A DNA stretch of 64,000 nucleotides from the NCBI RefSeq assembly GCF_019578655.1, contig NC_063260.1:30900888-30964887 (forward strand), in the 5' to 3' direction. The notes under the pieces are model-generated. The model searched no databases, was not told the origin of the DNA, and was given only the letters and a program-made list of their open reading frames with translations. A program made the translations under genes and the position numbers. Positions within the stretch are counted from its first letter, which is position 1. Each line of letters opens with the position of its first letter. Positions 38,132-51,288 of this stretch are shown one piece after another. The stretch comes from Ricinus communis. Its lineage: Eukaryota > Streptophyta > Magnoliopsida > Malpighiales > Euphorbiaceae.

Positions 38132-40318
38132 TTGCATTATAATCAGAATCTTGTTTGATAACTTACTTTTAATTGCTGCAACTGTTTAAGAATCCAGGAC
38201 CAGTAAAATCCTGAGATGCAATCTTCATAACCCTTATTGAATATGCCTGGCAACCACCAAGCACTAATCTATGGCATATATCATTCTTCATAATGCCTCC
38301 ATTTATAGTTTCTTCTAGCTGGGATTTAATTCCTCTAAAGTGAATTATTATTGATCATTTCCAAATTCTGATAGGTGGGGGAATTTGAAGTTACAACATG
38401 CATTCTTCTTTTTCCAGGTTCCTGTAATTATGAATGTCGATTGCTATTGAGGCAATCAACCAGTCTATGTGATATTATGCATAGGGCATGAAAATTGTTA
38501 TAGTGGAAGCATCCATTATTAGAAATAATATTATGGGTACTAGGTAATTATTCGAGAGTGCTATCACTTCATATTACTTAACAGTTAAATTAGGAAAAAT
38601 AAACACTATATTTTAACAATTTGGAACCAAGGCATGTCCTGGATAAAATTAAAAGATTAACCAATAGCAGGAGAAAAATAGGAATGTAGGGTCAGGTCAA
38701 AAAACAAAAGGAGTAGACAATTTCTAATGAATGCATGTACAAAAATATGATTAAAGGAAAGGAAAGTGGTTGCTTTTGTTATGATTATTCACACCATTTT
38801 GTTCATTGATATGGCAACCACAGGATAATTATTACTGATTAACGACAGTAACACGTTTTGAGCATTTCTATTTTGTTCAATTTTCTCTCTCTCTCTCTCT
38901 CTCTATTTTTCCTCATGTGAAATGTGAAATTTACTCATTTTGGCATATTCAGTTCAAAATATATATACATTTTCTGAAATTTACTTAATCGATACAACAA
39001 ATTTATATTTAAAATTAAGTGTATAAAGTAAGTTTATATAATGAAACTACAAAGTTCTAAATCTCTGCAAACTGAATGAATGTAAGGAACACAAGTCATA
39101 CATTTTGAACAAATATGGTATGTGACATGGGTTCTAGCCTTTGAGTTGGCTATTGGCTAAGAGAATAAATTAATCTACAATTACATAGTTAATGGGTTCT
39201 CTACAGATTGCAATTATTATTTTGTATCTTCAAAATAAAAGATAAAAAACGTTAGAAAGGTAGAGACTGTTTTTGTCTTTGTATATAGAGAAATAAAAAT
39301 TAAAAAAAAGAAAGAAAAAAGAATAAGAAAGAAAGCATCGTAGTATTCACCTAAATGTGTAATTAAGGATCAGCTACTTGTTCTTATAATCGCTGTCCTC
39401 GATTATTCTCTCCTCTGTCTTGTTGCTATCCAAATTGTTAAATTTGATTTACTCTATTGCCCTTCACATCTCCTCCTAATTTATGTATATATTATTATCT
39501 GTTTTCTATTAATTTCAATACACTAGTTATGCTTTCTTTTCTACCTGTTTATTGCTAATGCAATTTTTTTTATTATTATTAAAAAAATTTAATATGTTTT
39601 TTTAATCATAATTCTCACTGATATAATATATTGAATTATTTTTTGAATTTCTCTAAGAAATCCTCATCTTTACTTTTAAGACTTATTTCATATTGTTGTC
39701 TATGTTAGATAATTATTTTTAATTTTATAAATTAATTTTATATTTTTGTAAATTGCTTTCTGTTAAATCTATTTTTAATAAAGTCACCTACTTTGAAAAA
39801 TAAATTCTATTTAAAATTAAATTTTGTGAAAACAATCATAAACAAAGATATAAAAATTAATTTTTGGTAAGAAATTATTCTGATATACTTGACAAAATTA
39901 AATCTCCCTTATTTTAGTATATATCCATTCAATATCTTAATTAAGATTTGTATTTAGATTTAGAGTTGTAATTTTATAATTGCAAAGACGATTTTGGTGC
40001 TAACTGATGGAAAACTCATGGGATATTTGTTTTGGTTAATTTTATTAAGAAAACCCTCTCAAACAAACTCAAGGGATAAACAAGGACAGTTCGGTAAAAT
40101 CAATGACTGCCAGCAAATAATTTGGACTGTCCTGAAAGGGCCACTCTTTTAATCTTCATCACCATTATCATCACTCCCCAGGACAAACAGAATAAGAAAG
40201 CAAACATAAACAACCTTAAAAAACCCCACATAAACCCTTTTTTTTTTCCTTCTTTTCTCAGACTAAAATATATTTCTGTCCTCCTTTCGCTTCCCTCTTC
40301 TTTAAACTTAACACAACA
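38132..40318. other. Intergenic, no gene recognised
   Basis: AT-rich spacer with a CT dinucleotide run at 38884-38904. The last 100 bases are a CT-rich leader for the DUF538 gene. Confidence 0.5.
38884..38904. repeat. (CT)n microsatellite
   Basis: About ten uninterrupted CT units. Confidence 0.8.
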
Positions 40319-40937
40319 ATGTCTCTGTCTCTGACACCCAAATCTTTCCCTCCTCTCTTTCTCTCTCTTTTTGTTCTTCTCTCCACTGCCTGCTCCTCCT
40401 CCATACAAAACCTCCTTCAGAGCCAAGGCTTACCTGGTGGTCTTTTCCCTGACAATGTTAAATCCTACAATCTTGACCACAATGGCAGGCTAGAGGTGCA
40501 CCTTGATGGTCCATGCTTGGCTAAGTTTGAGACAAGGGTTTATTTTGATAGTGTTGTTAGAGCTAATCTTAGTTATGGTGGTCTTGTTGGACTTGAAGGT
40601 CTTTCTCAAGAAGAGCTTTTTCTTTGGTTTCCTGTTAAAGGGATTATGGTTAATGATCCTTCTTCTGGGTTAATCTTGTTTGATATTGGTCTTGCTCATA
40701 AACAACTCTCTCGTTCTTTGTTCGAAGATCCCCCTGTTTGCAAGCCTCAAGGTCAGTAATGGATATCGATTTAGTTTTCGTTTTTCTTTTCTTTTTTTAA
40801 TTACATCGAAGATCTTTTCTTTGTGTTGATAATTGGGTTTCTATTTTTTTTATTGATTAATTAGAATATAATTTTGTAATGCAGGAGTCTTGATGGAGAA
40901 TTTTGGAAGGAAGATGGCTTTTGCTGTTATGAGATGA
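40319..40937 (+). CDS. DUF538 family secreted protein, two exons
   Basis: Small plant-specific protein of 161 aa. Exon 1 is 40319-40751 and exon 2 is 40885-40937; the joint makes Gln-Gly-Val and the phases agree. Residues 1 to about 27 have a hydrophobic core (FPPLFLSLFVLLSTACSS) and look like a secretory signal peptide. DUF538 fills residues about 30-155, with the typical start LLQSQGLPGGLFPDNVKSY, the GPCLAKFE...VYFD segment, GLSQEELFLWFPVKGI and the IGLAHKQLS stretch. Length and exon layout are normal. DUF538 proteins have a lipid-binding-like (BPI-type) fold and have been linked to stress and chlorophyll breakdown, but the precise function of this gene is unknown. The second exon adds only 17 codons. 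Confidence 0.93.
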
Positions 40938-41782
40938 AAGACAGACATCTACAGTTGAAAGAGAATTTTCCCTTCTGCTTTTTGGTTCCATCTTTTCCTT
41001 TTTGTCTATGTTTTTTTCTGTCTTTAATTTGAACTTGATATGGAAATATATGAAGTAAAGTGCATAGAATCTATATAGAGGAGTTGTAAAAAGAAAGAAA
41101 ATGGAAAACTGAGGGGGGATATATTTGTGGAATCAAATGATAAACTTTTTGGATATTTTAAATTCTTAACTTATATGAGTGATGATACATATGTCTTTTT
41201 AATGTGATGATCTTAATTACTGTGTTTTTATCTAAGTAATTTCTTCTGCGTTGCTAAATTCCAAAATGGAGAGGTCGTTTTCAACTGAAAATAGGAAAGC
41301 TAATTGGATACTATCTGGGGCCTCAATCCCATGATATCTGCTGAATTTTGTATTCTTTGCAAGAAGTGAGCATTTCTTTTTTCACATATAGTGATTAGTG
41401 TACTTAATGGCATTTATTCCTTTACAATATAAGGAAGTAGACTATATTGCTGCATTAGTTTAGCAGATTAATCCCCATTTGGGCTGCTCTGCTGAGAATG
41501 GATTTTGTGCATCTTGATTAAAACCACAGGTGTTTTTTAAATGCACTTCTCTGTTAGTCTAATTATTAATTATAACTTAGCTTATTGATGCTTAACATCC
41601 TGACTAGAGACTTGAATCTCCAAGTTGAATGACAACACACGATGCTGTTGATTAATGTTTGTCTCGGTAAATATTAATGCATCAAATCTAATTTATCATT
41701 GTATAAGATCAATCTAATATTATTTTCCGAAATTCATGAATCGTTTTGTAATTGATAAAAAAGCACCAAGAAATGTCGTCTT
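40938..41782. other. Intergenic between convergent genes
   Basis: Holds the 3' UTRs of the DUF538 gene and of the minus-strand bHLH gene. No other gene seen. Confidence 0.5.
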
Positions 41783-42889
41783 CTATATGGTTCTGATGAT
41801 CTCTAGTAGATATTCCTTGGTCTGCTGAACTGTTAGTGTATCACCATAGGCACCCTGAAACCACAGAAACATTTGTAGATGATGAGAACTAATGAAATCT
41901 TAGAAACCCTGAGACAGAAACATTAACTGAAAGTGCATCGCCTTTTATTTTGTGTGTGTAATTTTTCTTTTTGCCAATTGTATCATTACCCCGTACCAAA
42001 ATTGAAAGAAAAAAGGTAGTCCTGGGCATATTTCTCCTGGAATGCTAGTACAGATGAAATTTTACAGTTTCTGCAAGTATGACTATAAAAAAGAAACATT
42101 GCAGCAAAAATGTGTTCAGCCTTACCTCAACAAAGGATGAAACAAGCATTGCTCCTCTGTAGGTGGTAACAGTGGTTTCAGTAAGTTCAAGGCCAAGATA
42201 ACTGAGGGCCTCTATTAGCCTAGTGAACCTGCCTCTTTTCTTCTCCAAGATTATCTTAATCCACAGCTTAGTCTCATCAACATAAGTCACCTGAACATCT
42301 TCCTACAAATACATGGCATAAAACAGTATTATTCAACTTACCCATGACTGGATTTTCTGATATGGAAAAGAAAGTTATATAATCATTCGACTCAAACCAT
42401 TATTCCACATTGCTTCATTTCCTCCGCAGGATCAAACTCATCACTCCTTGTCTTGACTGCTTCCTCTGACAATTCGTCCATTTCAAGAAGCTGATCACTA
42501 AGATGCTTCACATGCTTCTGCAGCTCCTGGATGTAAGTAATAGCATCCGCAATTATGGTTGCCTTGTTCATCTATCTCATGGAAGCGACGAAAATAGTAA
42601 ACACACAATGACAAGAATTACATAAAGAAAACCAAAAAACAGTGCAGTAGAATGATAAATTGAAAAGAAAAAGTACTAGAATAGTTACATTGGTGATTAT
42701 AGGAACGGATGCACGCAATGCCAAGAGCCTCTCGCTAAGCTTTTTTCTTCTCCTCCTTTCAGCACCTAGGTTCTTTGATTTGTACTCTTTGGTATCATCA
42801 TAATCGACCGTTCTCTGCCCCAATCTTCCCCTTCTGCCACCTTCTTGAGCAATACATAAGTCATCCATGGCAGGCACTACAAATTCCAT
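41783..42889 (-). CDS. DYT1: bHLH transcription factor, DYT1-like, four exons
   Basis: Nuclear bHLH factor resembling DYSFUNCTIONAL TAPETUM1, which starts the tapetum and pollen-wall programme in anthers. Minus-strand exons: 42889-42689, 42571-42398, 42302-42126 and 41854-41783, with GT-AG borders and all phases zero, giving 207 aa, the same length as Arabidopsis DYT1. The basic region (KNLGAERRRRKKL, about residues 39-51) keeps the Glu-Arg core, and helix 1 follows (LLALRASVPIITN). Helix 2 begins exon 2 (MNKATIIADAITYIQELQ). The C-terminal half is the ACT-like domain (VDETKLWIKIILEKKRG, then LTETTVTTYRGAMLVSS) ending QQTKEYLLEIIRTI. The open frame extends upstream through a GA/CT repeat, but the ATG at 42889 fits the family better. 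Orthology to DYT1 versus a close paralogue is inferred. Confidence 0.8.
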
Positions 42890-42933
42890 TCGCGGAGATG
42901 ACCGGTCAATACTGGTCCAGTTCAGTGAGAAGG

Positions 42934-42958
42934 GGAGAGAGAGAGAGAGAGAGAGAGA
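42934..42958. repeat. (GA)n microsatellite in the 5' leader of the DYT1-like gene
   Basis: About twelve GA units (CT on the transcribed strand) 45-70 bases upstream of the start codon, probably in the leader; pyrimidine-rich leaders are common in plants. Confidence 0.75.
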
Positions 42959-44543
<1,585 letters not shown>

Positions 44544-45372
44544 CTAGTCGTTTATCCGTGCGTTGCACGATTGTTATTATCATTTATATTATAAAATTAA
44601 ATTGATAAACAATTTAATAAAAATTTTAATTTTTAATATTAATTTATAATAATTTAAAAGATAATAACAAACTAACTATTTAGATACAATTTAATAAATT
44701 TTTAATATTTAATATTAATTTATAATATTTTTACAAAATAATAGCAAACTAACTATTTTTAAAATTTTAAAATTTATTAATATAATAATATAAAAATAAT
44801 TTTATAAAATTTTATTAATTAATTTTAATATTACATAACTTAATACTATAATTGATATTATGATTTTTACGATTAAAATTTTATTATATAATTAAAAGAT
44901 TAATTTATTATTAAATTTATTTAAGATGTTATTTTAAAAATTAAAATTTTTAGTTAAAAAATTTATTTATTAGTTAATATAATATTAAAATATAATTAAT
45001 ATATTTTTGAAATAAAATTAATTAAAAATTATTTATCAGTTAATATAATATTAAAATATAATTAATATATTATTTCTAGAATAGAATTAATATTATTATA
45101 TAATTAGAAATTTTTGTTGATAAATTTAAAAATTATTTATTAATTAATATAATATTAAAATATTATAAATATATTATTTTTAAAATTAAAATTAATATTT
45201 AATTATAAATGTAATTTATTAATTAATAAATTAATAAAAAATTATAAAATATATATAAATTTAAAATTTATGTGGCAGAAATAATACATATATAAAAATA
45301 AAAAATTTATTTATTAAAAATTGAATATATATATCAGAAAAATTTAAATATTAAAAGATTTTACATATAAAA

Positions 45373-45418
<46 letters not shown>

Positions 45419-45420
45419 TA
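44544..45420 (-). mobile_element. Non-autonomous Helitron-like element (copy 1)
   Basis: Extremely AT-rich block. On the minus strand its 3' end is a hairpin (CGTGC-AAC-GCACG, 44569-44557), a 9-base spacer, then CTAG followed by host T, the standard Helitron 3' terminus. The body matches copies at 47.2, 59.0 and 59.7 kb, including a stretch with TTATTAATTAATAAATT. The 5' side dissolves into a TA microsatellite, so that end is approximate. It carries no open frame. Confidence 0.72.
45375..45415. repeat. (TA)n microsatellite
   Basis: About 20 uninterrupted TA units at the 5' edge of Helitron copy 1, ending 58 bases before the PPR start codon. Confidence 0.85.
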
Positions 45421-45472
45421 AACCCAACGCTAGCTTTACGCGGCGAGTAAAACAAATTTCACCCCAAGAACG

Positions 45473-46606
45473 ATGGCGTTTGTTATACGGCTTCTCAGTC
45501 GCACTTGCTCCACATCTACCCAATTAACCACTGGTACCGCCGCCAGAGCATCATCCGTTGAGGTCTTGTACAAAGAGCGCAACCTCAAACGCCTGGTCGA
45601 GAAGTTCAAAAAATTCTCCGAAAATGACCGTTTCCGAACTAAAACCGGCATTTATGAAGAGACAATTCGCCGCCTTGCCATTGCCAAACGCTTCAATTGG
45701 ATCGAGGAGATCCTTGAGGACCAAAAGAAATACAAGGACATACACAAAGAAGGTTATAATGCCCGTTTGATTAGGCTTTATGGGAAATCAAATATGTTCG
45801 ACAATTCCCGTAAAGTATTTGATGAAATGCCAGACAGAAATTGCAAAAGGACTGTAGTTTCCTTTAATGCTCTTCTGGCAGCATGTGTTACTTCGAAGAA
45901 ATTTGACGAGGTCGATGGGTTGTTCAGGAAATTGCCAAAAGAATTGGAGATTAAGCCAGATACAGTCTCATATAATACAGTTATTAAGGGATATTGTGAA
46001 ATGGGTGCATTAGATAAAGCCATATCTTTGCTTGTTGAGATGGAAATGAAAGGAAATCCGCCTGATTTGATCACTTTTAATACTCTTTTAAATGGGTTCT
46101 ATTCAAATGGGCTGTTTGTTGATGGGGAGAGAATTTGGAGTCAAATGGTACAAAAGAGTATTGTTCCTGATATAAGAAGTTATAATGCAAAATTACTTGG
46201 TTTGGCATTGGTTAAAAGAACCAAAGATGCTGTTTTGTTGCTACAAGAAATGAAAAGTAAGGGAATTAAACCTGATGTTATTAGTTTCAACGCTTTGATT
46301 AAAGGGTTTGTTAAAGAGGAAAACTTGGAAGAAGCCAAGTACTGGTATTGTGAAACAAGGAATAGTGGTGGTGATTGTGGGCCAGATAAATTCACTTTTA
46401 CAACCTTGATTCCTTTTGTATGTGAAAAGGGTGATTTAAGGTTTGCTTTTGAGCTTTCGAAAGATGTTATCAGTAGGAAGTGTCTTGTTGACATGGCATT
46501 GTTAAAATGTGTGGTTGAGGGATTGGTTAAGGAGTCAAAGATTCAGGACGCTAATGAACTTGTGAAGCTTGGGATGAATAATGGGTACTGCCGTTATCAG
46601 CTGTAG
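45473..46606 (+). CDS. P-class pentatricopeptide repeat protein, probably mitochondrial
   Basis: Intronless 377-aa RNA-binding PPR protein of the short group that includes At3g13160 and At1g55890. The N-terminus (MAFVIRLLSRTCSTST) is basic, Ser/Thr-rich and free of acids, a plausible mitochondrial presequence. From about residue 95 on, seven or eight roughly 35-residue P-type repeats are visible, for example VSYNTVIKGYCEMGALDKA, LITFNTLLNGFYSNGLF and VISFNALIKGFVKEENLEEA, several ending in Pro-Asp. There is no E or DYW domain, so C-to-U editing is not expected; RNA stabilisation, processing or translation in the organelle is the usual role. The ATG is 53 bases after the edge of a Helitron and a TA microsatellite, leaving little room for an ancestral promoter. 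It is a close relative of the minus-strand gene at 57637-58770. The RNA target is unknown. Confidence 0.9.
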   Translation: MAFVIRLLSRTCSTSTQLTTGTAARASSVEVLYKERNLKRLVEKFKKFSENDRFRTKTGIYEETIRRLAIAKRFNWIEEILEDQKKYKDIHKEGYNARLIRLYGKSNMFDNSRKVFDEMPDRNCKRTVVSFNALLAACVTSKKFDEVDGLFRKLPKELEIKPDTVSYNTVIKGYCEMGALDKAISLLVEMEMKGNPPDLITFNTLLNGFYSNGLFVDGERIWSQMVQKSIVPDIRSYNAKLLGLALVKRTKDAVLLLQEMKSKGIKPDVISFNALIKGFVKEENLEEAKYWYCETRNSGGDCGPDKFTFTTLIPFVCEKGDLRFAFELSKDVISRKCLVDMALLKCVVEGLVKESKIQDANELVKLGMNNGYCRYQL

Positions 46607-47195
46607 CTGCCTTTAGAAGAGTAGTAATGAATGGCTTCTTGGGTAAAATGACACAGAGAAATGGACTTTTATAGAGTCGCAAATGTTGAATTGCAACCGT
46701 TAGTTTCCTGATAAGATATGTTATTCTTTTCATACATCCTCTTCGTATGGCTATAAACCTTTTCTAAATTCCATGTATTTGTTGAAAATGGAATTGCGAA
46801 GCCACAAAGCTTGACAAATAAATTGTTAGAACTCTTTGTTTTTTGGGTCACCTGGAGGAACCATGTGTGCCTCAATTATTGTTACACAGCGGTAGTGGCG
46901 TCAATTATCAGAATTTGTTCCCAGTCATATAGTAATGAAAATTAGACCACCCCAAATTGTACCATGCCGTGTTCTCGTTTCTCGTTTGAATTTTTGATTT
47001 TTGATTTTCTTTTTCTGTCGCTTCAAGTCGCAATTGGTGTTGTATATAATACTGAACAAAATCATTGATCAGGTATTTCATTCTTTTTAAATTATTTTAT
47101 ATTTTTTAAGTGATAAGTTGAATTATCAAATGTTACTCACAAGTCTCATAAAATTTTGTAAGAAATATTATAACCTCATTATAAAATTAAATATT
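46607..47195. other. Intergenic, 3' flank of the PPR gene
   Basis: 3' UTR and AT-rich spacer; no gene seen. Confidence 0.5.
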
Positions 47196-47734
47196 TTAAC
47201 TTTAATCCATACGCATCATTATTATTATTATTTTGATTATAAAATCAAATTAATAGATATAATTTAATAAAAAATTTAATATTTAATATAGTTTATAATA
47301 TTTTAAAAATTAATAGCATTTAAATATTTTTATTTTAAAATTTTATTTAGTGTAATAATATAAAATTATTTAAAAATATTTTTAATTAATTTTAGTATTA
47401 TATAACTTAATACTATAATTGATACTTACTATTTTAGAATTAAAATTTATTATATAATTAAAAAATTAATTATTATTAAATATGATATTAAAATATAATT
47501 AATATGCTATCTTTTATGATAAAATTAATATTATTATCTGATTAGAAAACTATTAGTTAATATAATATTAAAATATAATAAATATACTATTTTTTAGAAT
47601 TAAAGTCAGTATTTAATTAAGAATGTAACTTATTAATCAATAAATTAATAAAAAAAATTATAAATTACACATAAGCATGAATTTTATGTATCAAAATAGT
47701 ACACATGTCAAAATAAAAATTTTACGTATTTCAT
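47196..47734 (-). mobile_element. Degenerate Helitron-like element (copy 2)
   Basis: Same orientation and internal sequence as copy 1, starting with a decayed hairpin (CCATACGCATCA at 47207-47218, as expected if CpG sites had mutated) and followed by the shared AT-rich body. No CTRR end is preserved. Terpene-synthase homology starts directly at its 5' edge near 47735. Confidence 0.55.
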
Positions 47735-49761
47735 GGCGAAAGACTAAGTAATAGACGGAGAAAATATTATTGAAAGCAAAAAACTAAGTTACCAGATTCT
47801 GAATTCAAGGGTGAAACATTTTTAACTATCCTCAAGCTAGAGCAATAAAGAATACGTTGAAGCATCCACGTTACAAAAGCTTGGCAAAGTTCATGGCGAA
47901 AAAATTGATTACCAATATTCCAGGGCAAAATGGATGGATGAATGAATTACAAGAAATAGCTAAATTAGATTTTACGATGGTTCAATTTCAACACCAAAAA
48001 GAAGTTCTTGAAAGACCTTATACTATCGCATTTTAAAAGTAATATAATAATAGCTTTTTGTAATTAGATTTTCTTATGATTAAGCTAATTTTATAACCAC
48101 GAGAATGTTAAAATTTAGTATAAGTATGATTATAAAATATTTTTATTTTCACTTAATTATTATGATTATTGTAAATAATATAAGGATAAAATGTATATTA
48201 TCTTCATATAATTACATAACATAATGTGTCAAAAATCAAGATATATACATTAAAAAAGATTTAGACATAATTTTTAAAAACTATTATATTTATCTATATA
48301 GCATTAAGAAATGTATAAGGTCTACCTTAAAAGCCTAAGATTTGTTAACAAGTAAGAATAAATAATTGTTCTCACATTTTTATATATTATATTTAAATTC
48401 TCCTTGATCTTATTGGCTATTTTGAATTATTTATAAGTATTATATAGTGGAGGAAATTTTTTTTAAGACGGGATCTAAAAGAATTATAATTTATTATCAT
48501 AGAAATTTATTTTTATTTAAATCTAATTTAAGTTAGGATCAAAATTATTTTATAATTTTAAAAATTAATTTTATAAAGATATAACTATAAAAAGGTTGAT
48601 TGTATTAAAGTTTTACGGTCTTTAAATATTATTTAAGAGTTATCGTCTAAAATTTTAAATAATAGTGGATAAAATATTCAAGAAATACATTTTAATATCT
48701 CTACCAAATTTATAAATAACTTAATTCTTTTGTGCTGCGCTTGTTGACTTATTATTATTATTTCTTTTTTGGAATTAATTCTCTATATATTTTAGGTGGT
48801 GGAAAGAGGCAGGTTTGTCCCATGAATTAAAGTTTGCAAGAGACCGACCTGTCAAATGGTACATGTGGTGCATGACAGCCCTGACAGATCCACGATTATC
48901 CCAGCAACGAATTGACCTCATAAAATCCATCTCTTTCGTTTACTTGATAGATGACATTTTTGATGTGTACGGGACGCTGGATGTGCTCATTCTTTTCAGA
49001 GACCTTGTCGCCAGGTACATTGTGTGGATCAAATCGAGATATGGGTTTGCTTAATTTGCATGACAACTCACTGCTTAATTTGATCCATTGTGTGGATCAA
49101 ATCGACATACTGATTAGTTAATCAATGCATTTATATGTATGGATGGGATATTGATAAGACCAGCTACCAGACTACATGAGGATATGTTCCGAGGCTCTTG
49201 ATAACATCACTAATGACGTTAGCTACAAGGTTTATCAGCAGCATGGCTGGAACCCTGTAGACTCTCTACGAAGTTCGGTATTTTAACGGAAGACATTAGC
49301 AATAAATCTCATGTTAATCTGTTTTAAGAATGATCAATTAAATTTTAATTCTTGAATTCTGCAGTGGGCAAGTTTATGCAATGCATTTTTAGTAGAAGCA
49401 AGATGGTTCGCTTCTGGGGACTTGCCAAATGCTGAAGAGTACTTGAGGAATGGGATTGTAAGCTCAGGTGTACATGTAATTCTAGTTTACCTTTTCTTGC
49501 TTTCGGGTCAAGCTATAACAAAGAAAAATGTGGAATTCACCGATGGAGATCCAGGCATAATATCTTCTATAGCGAGAATTCTTCGTCTGTAGGATGACCT
49601 GGGAAGTGCCAAGATAACATATCCAAGTTCATATGTTTCTCTCCTCATAATTTCCTGCAATATATAATCCGAAAGAAACAAACTGAGAAGAAAATTAAAA
49701 TTGCAGGATGAGAATTAGGATGGCTACGATGAATCATACGTAGAATATTACATGAGAGAAT

Positions 49762-49888
49762 TGTCAAGATTTAGGAGAGAAAAGAGTTTTTATTAAAATC
49801 TAAAATATGTTTGCTATATACACAAAAAAAATATTATACTAGCTTTGCACGTGTCTAGGTCCTATTGGTGACCATATATATTCTATTA
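49762..49888 (-). repeat. 3' LTR of the nested copia element
   Basis: Shares about 127 aligned bases with the LTR at 55086-55230 (for example GAGTTTTTATTAAAATCTAA). Its inner edge joins the purine tract with a few bases altered, so the boundary is approximate by 4-8 bases. Confidence 0.85.
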
Positions 49889-49895
49889 GCCCCCC

Positions 49896-51288
49896 TCAAG
49901 TTGGAGCATACAGATTCTGGATGCCCAACTTGGAAATGGAAGCTTGGAACAGAGTTGTAGGAAGAGGCTTTGTAAAGGAATCAGCCAGTTGTTTTGATGA
50001 AGGGACTGACATAAGATTGATGATTCCATGTTGAATTTTCTCTGGGATGAGGTGGCAATCGATTTCTATATGCTTGATCCTCACATGATATAAAGGATTC
50101 TCGGCAATTCTGATGGCAGACAAGTTGTCACAATACAGATTTGCTGGAGAAAATGGGAGCTACAAGTCCTGAAGGAGAAAGTGAAGCCATTGTATCTCAC
50201 ATGTCACTGCAGCTATAGCTCTATATTCTGCTTTACTTGAAGAGCGTGAGACTGTTTGTTGTTTCTTTGACTACCATGAGATCAATGCTGAACCGAGAAA
50301 AACACAGAACCTAGTGATGGACTTTCGGGAATCAGGGCATGAAACCCAATCAGAATCACTGAAAGCTTTAAGCCAAAGATCACCTGTTGCTGGGAAAAGT
50401 AAGCCATGTCCTTGAGTCCCTTTCAAATACCGGAGAACTCTATGAGCTGAGGTCAAATGAATATATGTAGGGGGCTTGAAGGAACTGAGATAACTGTTGT
50501 ACTGCATATGCTATGTCAGGCCTAGTATGGGTTAGGTACAGCAGCTTGCCAACTAGACTTCTATATGCTGTAATGTCTTTGAGAACCTGCCCCCCTGTTT
50601 TAGATAATTTCTCAGTGGATGCTATCAGTGTCAGTACTCGTTTTGCTCCGAGAAAATCAGTCTCTTGCAAAAGGTCTAAAGTGTATTTTCTCTGGCATAG
50701 ATTAATACCGGTTTTGGACCTGGCAACCTCTAATCCAAAATTTTTTTTTGGTTCTCTAAGATCCTTAATTTGGAAAGTATCATGCATGAATCTTTTTATC
50801 TTTACAATTTCTGTCATGTCCGAACTTGCTAAGACAATGTCATCCACATAAATAGCTAAAGCAATGAAATTTGATCGAGTACCTTTGGTAAAGAGAGAGG
50901 AGTCTAATGCAGCCTGTTTAAACTTCTGAGTATGTAATGCAGCAGTTAGCTTTTCATTCCATTGCCTGCTTGCTTGTTTCAATCCATACAAGCTCTTCTT
51001 TTGTTTGCAAATCGTATTGATCTGCGTAGGTTGAAAACAAGGAGGAAAATCCATGTAGATTTCCTCTTGTAAGTCACCATGCAAAAAGGCATTGTTGATA
51101 TTAAGCTGACAAAGGTTCCAGTCCTTTGCAGCAGCTACGGCCATAAGAGTTCTGATTGTGGTGATCTTTGCTACAGGACTAAACGTATGGAGAAAGTCAA
51201 TTCCAAACCTTTGAGTGTATCCCTTAGCCACAAGCCTTGCTTTATATCTTTCTAGAGTTTCATCAACTTTAAGCTTTGTTTTATACAC
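49896..51288 (-). pseudogene. copia RT and RNase H (broken)
   Basis: Minus-strand frames carry reverse transcriptase (YKARLVAKGYTQRFGID, and the YVDD active site followed by IVLAS near 50851-50825) and RNase H (FSDSDWVSC, LYCDNLSAI, SSKQLADSFTKPLP). A frameshift near 50440-50510 and a stop near 50270 separate the segments. The RT catalytic Asp pair is intact, but no continuous protein can be made. Confidence 0.88.

Noticed and set aside
40100..40426. Minus-strand frame of 108 codons over the DUF538 start
   Set aside because: It is antisense to a well-supported signal peptide and leader, and its basic, Lys/Arg-rich composition comes from the CT-rich leader.
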